From the NCBI RefSeq assembly GCF_024295805.1, contig NZ_JANCLX010000011.1:124001-188000 (forward strand): DNA of 64,000 nt, read 5' to 3'. Each line of letters starts with the position of its first letter. Positions within the stretch are counted from its first letter, which is position 1. The position numbers were made by a program, and so were the translations under genes. Below are positions 58,023 to 64,000 of this stretch, piece by piece. Origin of the DNA: Streptomyces cucumeris (GTDB taxonomy: Bacteria > Actinomycetota > Actinomycetes > Streptomycetales > Streptomycetaceae). Below the pieces are notes generated by a model. It did not search any database. It had not been told where the DNA came from and saw nothing but the letters and a program-made list of their open reading frames with translations.

Positions 58023-59057
58023 GTGCGCCGGGTATCCAGGATAGTTGTCGCGGGGCTTGCCACCGCGGCCCTCGCATTCTCCGCCACCGCCTGTGGCAGC
58101 AGTTCGGAATCAGGAAGCAAGGACAAGGGCATCGGCCTGGCCTATGACGTGGGCGGCCGCGGTGACCACTCCTTCAACGACTCCGCCGCCAAGGGCTATG
58201 ACAAGGCCAAGAAGGACTTCAAGATCGGCGGCAAGGAGCTGACGGCGAAGGACGGCGACACCGACGCCGACCGCTACGACAAGCTCGCCAGCCTGGCCGA
58301 GGAGGGCTACAACCCGGTCATCGGCGTCGGCTACGCGTGGACCCCCTCGCTCTCCAAGGCCGCCAAGAAGTACAAGGACACCGACTTCGCGATCGTCGAC
58401 TCGGTCGTCGACCTCAAGAACGTCGCGAGCCTGGTCTCCGCCGAGCACGAGGGCTCCTACCTCGCCGGTGTGGCCGCGGGCCTGAAGACCAAGACCAACA
58501 AGGTCGGCTTCATCGGCGGTACCGACAGCTCGCTGATCAAGAAGTTCGCGGGCGGCTTCCAGCAGGGCCTGAAGGACACCAACCCCAAGGCGGCGCTCAA
58601 CGTCCAGTGGGTCCAGGTCGGTTCGGCCAAGGGCTTCGGCATGCCCGACCGCGGCAAGGACATCGCGGACGGCATGCTCTCCAACAAGGTCGACGTGATC
58701 TTCTCGGCGGCCGGCGGCTCCGGCGCGGGCGCCATCGAGGCCACCGCCAAGAAGAAGGGCACCTGGTCGATCGGTGTCGACGGCGACCAGTACTACGACA
58801 AGGGCCTGGCCCAGTACAAGCACACGATCATGACCTCGATGATCAAGACCGTGGACGGCTCGGTCTACGACTTCATCAAGAGCGTGGCCAAGGACAAGAA
58901 GCCCGAGAGCGGCATCCAGTCCTACGACCTGAAGCGCGGCGGCGTCTCCCTCTCCTACTCCGGCGGATTCATCGACGACATCAAGCCGAAGATCGAGGCG
59001 GCCAAGAAGAAGATCATCGACGGCAAGATCAAGGTGGCTGACACCTACAAGGACTGA
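58023..59057 (+). CDS. BMP-family nucleoside-binding lipoprotein
   Basis: 344 residues. Signal peptide with lipobox-like SATAC; then Ser/Gly linker. The BMP fold shows GIGLAYDVGGRGDHSFNDSA, NPVIGVGYAWTPSLSKAAK, FAIVDSVVDLKNVASLVSAE, VGFIGGTDSSLIKKFAGGF, VIFSAAGGSGAGAIEA and WSIGVDGDQYY. It captures nucleosides (family knowledge: PnrA/BmpA) for the downstream ABC importer. GTG 58023 follows GAGGGGA. A TACGAT -10 lies at 57968-57973. A strong hairpin follows the gene. Confidence 0.92.
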   Translation: MRRVSRIVVAGLATAALAFSATACGSSSESGSKDKGIGLAYDVGGRGDHSFNDSAAKGYDKAKKDFKIGGKELTAKDGDTDADRYDKLASLAEEGYNPVIGVGYAWTPSLSKAAKKYKDTDFAIVDSVVDLKNVASLVSAEHEGSYLAGVAAGLKTKTNKVGFIGGTDSSLIKKFAGGFQQGLKDTNPKAALNVQWVQVGSAKGFGMPDRGKDIADGMLSNKVDVIFSAAGGSGAGAIEATAKKKGTWSIGVDGDQYYDKGLAQYKHTIMTSMIKTVDGSVYDFIKSVAKDKKPESGIQSYDLKRGGVSLSYSGGFIDDIKPKIEAAKKKIIDGKIKVADTYKD

Positions 59058-59066
59058 TCTCCTTCC

Positions 59067-59108
59067 GCCACGGACCCGGGGGACCCGCCGTCCCCCCGGG
59101 TCCGTGGC
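59067..59108 (+). terminator. Intercistronic hairpin after the BMP gene
   Basis: GCCACGGACCCGGGGGAC (59067-59084) pairs with 59090-59108 over 18 bp with one bulged C. It separates the binding-protein gene from the transporter genes and would lower their expression relative to the lipoprotein. Confidence 0.85.
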
Positions 59109-59153
59109 GCTCCCCCGGCCAGCCCCACCGCTCACGCCCCTCAGGAGTGCGCC

Positions 59154-60806
59154 ATCAAAGCCGCCAGCCCGCCCCAGGGCGCCCCCGCCGGCGACGTCCA
59201 GGACATCGCCGTTGAACTCCGCGGAATCACCAAGCGGTTCCCCGGAGTCGTCGCCAACCACGACATCGACATCACCGTGCGCCGCGGTACCGTCCACGCC
59301 CTCGTGGGCGAGAACGGTGCGGGCAAGTCGACCCTGATGAAGATCCTCTACGGGATGCAGCGCCCGGACGAGGGCACCATCGCGCTCGACGGCGCCACGG
59401 TCGAACTGCACTCCCCGGCGGACGCGATATCCCGCGGCGTGGGCATGGTGCACCAGCACTTCATGCTGGCCGACAACTTCACGGTGCTGGAGAACGTCGT
59501 CCTCGGCGCGGAGAAGCTGCACGGCATCGGCGCCAAGGCGCGCGCCAGGATCAAGGAGATCTCCGACTCCTACGGTCTGGGGGTGCGCCCCGACGCCCTC
59601 GTGGAGGAGCTCGGTGTCGCCGACCGCCAGCGGGTGGAGATCCTCAAGGTCCTCTACCGCGGCGCTCGGACGCTGATCCTCGACGAGCCGACCGCGGTCC
59701 TGGTGCCGCAGGAGGTCGACGCGCTCTTCGACAACCTCCGCGAGCTCAAGTCCGAGGGCCTCACCGTCATCTTCATCTCCCACAAGCTGGGCGAGGTGCT
59801 CTCGGTGGCCGATGACATCACCGTCATCCGGCGCGGCACCACGGTGGCCTCCGTGGTCCCCTCCGAGACCAACCCCCGGCAGCTCGCCGAGCTGATGGTC
59901 GGCAGCGAACTGCCCTCCCCGGAGACCCGCGAGTCCACCGTCACCGACCAGAAGATGCTGACCGTCGACGGTCTGCGGCTGACCGCCACCGATGTGGACG
60001 GTGTGGAGCGTGCGGTGCTCGACGGCATCGACTTCACCATCCACAAGGGCGAAGTCCTGGGCATCGCCGGTGTGGAGGGCAACGGCCAGGCCGAACTGGT
60101 CGAGGCCGTCATGGGCATCCGGAAGCCCGACGTGGGTGTCATCACCCTCGACGGCACCGACATCAGCCAGGCCCCCACCCGCAAGCGGCGCGAGGACGGC
60201 ATCGGTTACATCCCCGAGGACCGCCACCGGCACGCCCTGCTGCTGGAGGCCCCGCTGTGGGAGAACCGCATCCTCGGCCATGTCACCGAGGAGCCCAACA
60301 GCAAGGGCGGACTGCTCAACCCGGGCGCCGCGCGCCGTGACACCGAGCGCATCGTCACCGAGTACGACGTGCGCACCCCCGGTATCGAGGTCACCGCGGC
60401 GTCCCTCTCCGGCGGCAACCAGCAGAAGCTGATCATCGGCCGGGAGATGAGCCACCACCCCAAGCTGCTGATCGCCGCGCACCCCACCCGCGGTGTGGAC
60501 GTCGGCGCCCAGGCGCAGATCTGGGACCAGATCCGGGCCGCCCGCCGCGAGGGCCTGGCGGTACTGCTGATCTCGGCCGACCTCGATGAGCTGATCGGCC
60601 TGTCCGACACCCTGCGGGTGATGTACCGCGGCCGGCTGGTCGCCGACGCCGACCCCTGCACGATCACCCCGGAGGAGCTGGGCTCGGCCATGACCGGCGC
60701 GGCGTCCGGCCATCTGGAGGGCTCGGCCGACGCCGACGCACCGGCCGACACCGTCCCGGCCGCCGCACCGGCCGACGCCGCCCCGGCTGGGGGAGAGGAC
60801 CGATGA
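59154..60806 (+). CDS. Nucleoside ABC transporter ATP-binding protein (ATC start)
   Basis: 550 residues, two fused ABC domains of the sugar/nucleoside type. First: VELRGITKRFPGVVANHD, Walker A GENGAGKST (52-60), LILDEPTAVL. Second: GIAGVEGNGQAELVEAVMG (degenerate Walker A), LSGGNQQKLIIGREM, AAHPTRGVDVGAQ. Between the BMP stop (59055-59057) and GTG 59277 there is no ATG, GTG, TTG or CTG in this frame, yet the conserved domain starts well before 59277. AGGAG at 59143-59147 sits six bases before ATC 59154, so ATC is the likely start. The Ala/Pro C-terminal tail overlaps the permease start. Confidence 0.88.
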   Translation: MKAASPPQGAPAGDVQDIAVELRGITKRFPGVVANHDIDITVRRGTVHALVGENGAGKSTLMKILYGMQRPDEGTIALDGATVELHSPADAISRGVGMVHQHFMLADNFTVLENVVLGAEKLHGIGAKARARIKEISDSYGLGVRPDALVEELGVADRQRVEILKVLYRGARTLILDEPTAVLVPQEVDALFDNLRELKSEGLTVIFISHKLGEVLSVADDITVIRRGTTVASVVPSETNPRQLAELMVGSELPSPETRESTVTDQKMLTVDGLRLTATDVDGVERAVLDGIDFTIHKGEVLGIAGVEGNGQAELVEAVMGIRKPDVGVITLDGTDISQAPTRKRREDGIGYIPEDRHRHALLLEAPLWENRILGHVTEEPNSKGGLLNPGAARRDTERIVTEYDVRTPGIEVTAASLSGGNQQKLIIGREMSHHPKLLIAAHPTRGVDVGAQAQIWDQIRAARREGLAVLLISADLDELIGLSDTLRVMYRGRLVADADPCTITPEELGSAMTGAASGHLEGSADADAPADTVPAAAPADAAPAGGEDR

Positions 60807-61927
60807 AGAAGTTCGACAAGGAGCGGATGCTCCTCGCGGTCGCGGCCCCGCTGCTCGCGATCGTCAGCGCGTTCCTGCTGACCGCACTGGTGCTGGCGGC
60901 GACCGGCAAGGCGCCGTTCGAAGCCTTCGGCGTGATGTTCGAGTACGGGGTGAAGTCCGACAGCCAGGTCTACATCCTCAACAAGGCGACGACGTACTAC
61001 CTGGCGGGTCTCGCGGTGGCCATCGGCTTCCGGATGAACCTGTTCAACATCGGCGTCGACGGCCAGTACCGGCTGGGCGCCTTCTTCGGCGCCGCCGCCG
61101 GTGGCGCGATGGGGCTGCCCGGTCTGGTGCAGATCCCGCTGATCATCCTGGTCGCCATGCTGGTCGGCGCGATGTGGGCGTCGATCGCCGGTCTGCTCAA
61201 GGTCTACCGCGGCGTCAGCGAGGTGATCAGCACCATCATGCTGAACTCCCTCGCGGGCATCCTCATCAGCTATCTGCTGGTGGACGGCCGACTGGGCGTC
61301 CTGGACAAGCAGACCAACATCGTGGCCACCAAGGCGCTGCCGGAGTCCAGCCACTTCTTCACCATCCCGGCCGGTGGCGACCTGGACCCGATCTGGGGCT
61401 TCATCGTCGTCGCCGTCCTCGCCGGGGTCGGCTTCTGGTTCCTGCTGGGCCGCACCCGGTTCGGCTTCGACCTGCGCGCGGTGGGCCGCTCCGAGTCCGC
61501 TGCCGAGGCCAGCGGTGTCAACGTCAAGCGCATGGTCCTCAGCAGCATGCTGCTCTCCGGCGCGATGGCCGGTCTGATCGGCATGCCCACCGTGCTGAAC
61601 GACACCCACCAGTTCACCGCCGACTTCCCCGTCGGCGTGGGCTTCACCGGTATCGCCATCGCCCTGCTCGGCCGTAACAGCCCGGTCGGCATCGCCCTGG
61701 CCGCCCTGCTCTGGGGCTTCCTGGAGCGCGGTGCCAACCGGCTGGAGTTCGAGGGCTACGACAAGGAGATCGTCGGCGTGATGCAGGGCGTGATCGTCCT
61801 GTGCGTCGTCATCGCGTACGAACTGGTGCGCCGCTACGGCCTCAAGCGCCAGCAGCAGAAGGTCGGTGCGGAGCTCGCCGCCCAGGCCAAGGCCGCCAAG
61901 AGTGACAAGCAGGAGGTGCCGGCATGA
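60803..61927 (+). CDS. Nucleoside ABC transporter permease 1
   Basis: 374 residues with about nine membrane helices. IGFRMNLFNIGVDGQYRLGA, YRGVSEVISTIMLNSLAGIL and LRAVGRSESAAEASGVNVKR are the branched-chain/BMP-type permease signatures. The start overlaps the ATPase gene (ATGA), and the 3' end overlaps permease 2. The C terminus is Lys/Ala-rich. It forms the import channel with permease 2. Confidence 0.93.
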   Translation: MKKFDKERMLLAVAAPLLAIVSAFLLTALVLAATGKAPFEAFGVMFEYGVKSDSQVYILNKATTYYLAGLAVAIGFRMNLFNIGVDGQYRLGAFFGAAAGGAMGLPGLVQIPLIILVAMLVGAMWASIAGLLKVYRGVSEVISTIMLNSLAGILISYLLVDGRLGVLDKQTNIVATKALPESSHFFTIPAGGDLDPIWGFIVVAVLAGVGFWFLLGRTRFGFDLRAVGRSESAAEASGVNVKRMVLSSMLLSGAMAGLIGMPTVLNDTHQFTADFPVGVGFTGIAIALLGRNSPVGIALAALLWGFLERGANRLEFEGYDKEIVGVMQGVIVLCVVIAYELVRRYGLKRQQQKVGAELAAQAKAAKSDKQEVPA

Positions 61928-63219
61928 GTGCCACGGTGACCACCACCAAGAGCACGCCCACGCCGGGCAAGGACACCAAGCCCGCCTCCCGGATGTCCCT
62001 GGCCAAGGTGCTGCTGATCATCGCCGGGGCGCTGATCGCCCTGTCGGTGCTGCGGACCTTCGTCGACGCCGCCCAGCAGGCGGACTTCGACCGTGTCACC
62101 TCCGCCGACCAGATCGGCGCCGCGCTGGGCCTGGCGGTGCCCATCGGCCTCGCGGGCCTGGGCGGTCTGTGGGCCGAGCGGGCCGGTGTGGTCAACATCG
62201 GTCTCGAGGGCATGATGATCCTCGGCACCTTCTTCGGCGCCTGGGCCGGTTACCAGAGCAACCCCTGGATCGGTGTGCTCGCGGGTGTCCTCGGCGGCGC
62301 CCTCGGCGGTCTGGTCCACGCCGTCGCCACCGTCACCTTCGGGGTGGACCACATCATCTCCGGTGTGGCGATCAACATCCTCGCGCTCGGTGCCACCACC
62401 TATCTGGCCAAGCGCTGGTTCGAACCGCTGAGCGACATCGGCGGCTCGCCCAAGAACTCCCCGCAGGTCGACGACCTCCCGACGTTCACCGTGCCCGGTC
62501 TGTCCGACTGGCTGTCGACCCTGGAGAACCACCACTGGTTCGTGGTCTCGGACGTCGCCGGCATCCTCGGTGGCCTGGTCACCGACATCTCGGTGCTCAC
62601 CGTGCTGACCATCGTGCTGGTCGTCGGCAGCTTCTTCGTGCTGTGGAAGACCTCGTTCGGACTGCGGCTGCGGTCCTGCGGTGAGAACCCGACGGCGGCC
62701 GAGTCCCTGGGCGTCAACGTCTACCTGTACAAGTACCTGGCCGTGATCACCTCCGGTGCCCTGGCCGGGCTCGGCGGGGTCTTCCTCGCCCTGGTCCGCT
62801 CGCACATCTACAACGAGGGCCAGACCGGCGGCCGCGGCTACATCGGTCTCGCCGCGATGCTCTTCGGCAACTGGCGGCCCGGCGGGCTGGCGATGGGCGC
62901 GGGTCTGTTCGGCTACTCCGACGCCCTCCAGCTCCGCAACGGCGGTGCCACCGTGCATGCGCTGCTCCTGCTGGTGGCACTCGGCCTCGCTCTGCTGGCG
63001 GGCTGGCGGCTCTTCCGCAAGAGTTATCTGGCGGGCGCGACGGCCGGTGCCGGTGCGGTGCTGCTGATGGTCTGGTACCTGCTGACCGACACCGTCTCCA
63101 ACGACCTGGTCGCCGGTACCCCGTACATCGTCACCCTGCTGGTGATGGCCCTGGCCTCACAACGGCTGCGGATGCCCAAGGCCAACAACCGGCCCTACCG
63201 GAAGGGACAGGGCACATGA
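61924..63219 (+). CDS. Nucleoside ABC transporter permease 2
   Basis: 431 residues, about ten membrane helices. LAGLGGLWAERAGVVNIGLE, GVDHIISGVAINILALGATT, LRLRSCGENPTAAESLGVNV and GLGGVFLALVRSHIYNEGQT are the family features. It overlaps permease 1 and cdd by 4 bp each. The Lys/Thr-rich first 25 residues are cytoplasmic. Confidence 0.93.
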   Translation: MSATVTTTKSTPTPGKDTKPASRMSLAKVLLIIAGALIALSVLRTFVDAAQQADFDRVTSADQIGAALGLAVPIGLAGLGGLWAERAGVVNIGLEGMMILGTFFGAWAGYQSNPWIGVLAGVLGGALGGLVHAVATVTFGVDHIISGVAINILALGATTYLAKRWFEPLSDIGGSPKNSPQVDDLPTFTVPGLSDWLSTLENHHWFVVSDVAGILGGLVTDISVLTVLTIVLVVGSFFVLWKTSFGLRLRSCGENPTAAESLGVNVYLYKYLAVITSGALAGLGGVFLALVRSHIYNEGQTGGRGYIGLAAMLFGNWRPGGLAMGAGLFGYSDALQLRNGGATVHALLLLVALGLALLAGWRLFRKSYLAGATAGAGAVLLMVWYLLTDTVSNDLVAGTPYIVTLLVMALASQRLRMPKANNRPYRKGQGT

Positions 63220-63632
63220 CGACACCCGCTGCGGCGGCTCCCGACTGGGAGTCGCTGCGCGCGGCGGCCCGGGACGCGATGTCCCGGGCCTACGCCCCGT
63301 ACTCCCGCTTCCCGGTGGGCGCCGCGGCGCTTGTCGACGACGGCCGCACGGTCACCGGGTGCAATGTGGAGAACGCGGCGTACGGTGTCGCCCTGTGCGC
63401 CGAATGCGGACTGGTCTCGGCGCTCTTCGCCTCCGGCGGCGGCCGGCTCACCGCCTTCACCTGCTGCGACGGCGAGGGCGCGGTGCTGATGCCCTGCGGC
63501 CGCTGCCGCCAGCTCCTGTGGGAGCACGGCGGCCCCGGTCTCCGGATCGACACGGCCTCCGGCGTCCGACTGCTCTCCGAGCTGCTGCCGGACGCCTTCG
63601 GCCCGGCCGACCTCGAACGCCTCGGCGCCTGA
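63216..63632 (+). CDS. cdd: Cytidine deaminase
   Basis: 138 residues. Tetrameric zinc enzyme that deaminates cytidine and deoxycytidine. APYSRFPVGAAALVDDGRTV and GCNVENAAYGVALCAECG contain the catalytic Cys-Ala-Glu segment; MPCGRCRQLLWEHGG supplies the other two zinc cysteines. It overlaps the permease gene by 4 bp, which ties deamination to uptake. Confidence 0.95.
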   Translation: MTTPAAAAPDWESLRAAARDAMSRAYAPYSRFPVGAAALVDDGRTVTGCNVENAAYGVALCAECGLVSALFASGGGRLTAFTCCDGEGAVLMPCGRCRQLLWEHGGPGLRIDTASGVRLLSELLPDAFGPADLERLGA

Positions 63633-63741
63633 CGGCGGCCTTCCGGGTGCGGTCCGGCCACCACCGGGCCGCGCCCCCTCCTTCCCCGGCGCCCCGTACC
63701 TGCGGCGCCCGCACCCGTTGAGAAAGGGCCCGCACCCCACC

Positions 63742-64000
63742 ATGGACGCCATCTCCGTCATCCGCGCCAAGCGCGACGGCGGCCGCCTCGACGACGGCCA
63801 GATCGACTGGATCATCGACGCCTACACCCGCGGCGAGGTCGACCCCGAGCAGATGTCCGCGCTCGCGATGGCGATCTTCCTCAACGGGATGGACCGCGCG
63901 GAGATCGCCCGCTGGACCGCCGCCATGATCGCGTCCGGTGAGCGGATGGACTTCTCCTCGCTCACCCGCCCCACCGCCGACAAGCACTCCACCGGTGGCG
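63742..64000 (+). CDS. deoA: Thymidine phosphorylase, 5' part
   Basis: 86 residues are visible. MDAISVIRAKRDGGRLDDGQ, EQMSALAMAIFLNGMDRAEI and the phosphate-binding DKHSTGG at the window end identify a pyrimidine nucleoside phosphorylase that cleaves thymidine/deoxyuridine to base and deoxyribose-1-phosphate. It follows cdd by 109 bp. AAAGGG is 13 bases before ATG 63742. The gene continues beyond the window. Confidence 0.93.
   Translation, partial: MDAISVIRAKRDGGRLDDGQIDWIIDAYTRGEVDPEQMSALAMAIFLNGMDRAEIARWTAAMIASGERMDFSSLTRPTADKHSTGG

Noticed and set aside
58110..60713. An 867-residue open frame opposite the BMP/ATPase genes
   Set aside because: It is antisense to clear transporter genes and shows no domain pattern.

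Overview
This is a window of high-GC actinobacterial chromosome, almost certainly Streptomyces. Coding density and third-position G+C are very high, GTG and TTG starts are common, and the families are typical of the genus: ECF sigma factors, a LytR-CpsA-Psr protein, SCO4848-type membrane protein, RDD/VanZ, BrkB and DUF4328 proteins. No rRNA, tRNA, CRISPR, transposase or integrase was found. The gene order recalls the S. coelicolor core around SCO4837-SCO4890; that comparison is from memory.

Layout. (1) 0-14.7 kb: the end of an ornithine aminotransferase gene; glyA behind a clear ZTP riboswitch; an ECF sigma factor with a truncated downstream partner; trpS; a 2H phosphoesterase; a BrkB protein; a D,D-carboxypeptidase; a metallophosphoesterase with a duplicated linker; a VanZ-RDD protein behind a 32-bp palindrome; a receptor-like pseudokinase; a LysR regulator divergent from a small monooxygenase and a truncated haemoglobin. 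(2) 14.7-18.2 kb: the succinate dehydrogenase operon sdhCDAB. (3) 18.3-33.3 kb: an OHCU-decarboxylase-like protein, a GH20 hexosaminidase, a DUF4328 protein, an ECF sigma/membrane partner pair, an L,D-transpeptidase, a B12-dependent mutase large subunit, a rifampicin monooxygenase with a perfect inverted repeat at its promoter, a Tat-exported hydrolase and an amidase.

(4) 33.4-41.9 kb: an envelope polysaccharide operon (small membrane protein, a glycosyltransferase fused to a degenerate deacetylase, an LCP ligase), the gluconate genes gntR/gntK/gntP and a secreted D,D-carboxypeptidase. (5) 42-47.4 kb: an accessory stretch with a CoA transferase, a secreted beta/gamma-crystallin-like protein next to a secreted beta-rich (possibly aerolysin-like) protein, an orphan MurG paralogue and a regulator remnant without its DNA-binding domain. 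(6) 47.4-56.4 kb: a nonulosonic-acid (sialic acid or Kdn) wall-polymer cluster with an acyltransferase, polysialyltransferase-like enzymes, a GT2, a fused CMP-nonulosonate synthetase/phosphatase and a NeuB-type synthase. (7) 56.6-64 kb: an M20 amidohydrolase and a nucleoside uptake and salvage operon (BMP lipoprotein, ABC ATPase, two permeases, cdd, deoA). The ATPase gene has no ATG, GTG, TTG or CTG in frame at its start and appears to begin at ATC.

How the genes work together: blocks 4 and 6 together with the carboxypeptidases, L,D-transpeptidase and LCP protein make this a wall-assembly neighbourhood. Block 7 brings in nucleosides, deaminates cytidine and cleaves deoxyuridine/thymidine. glyA, sdh, trpS and gnt are housekeeping or central metabolism. 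The most notable observations are the ATC start, the rifampicin-response element upstream of the monooxygenase, the dead deacetylase domain, the crystallin-like plus beta-rich secreted pair, and the palindrome over a leaderless promoter.
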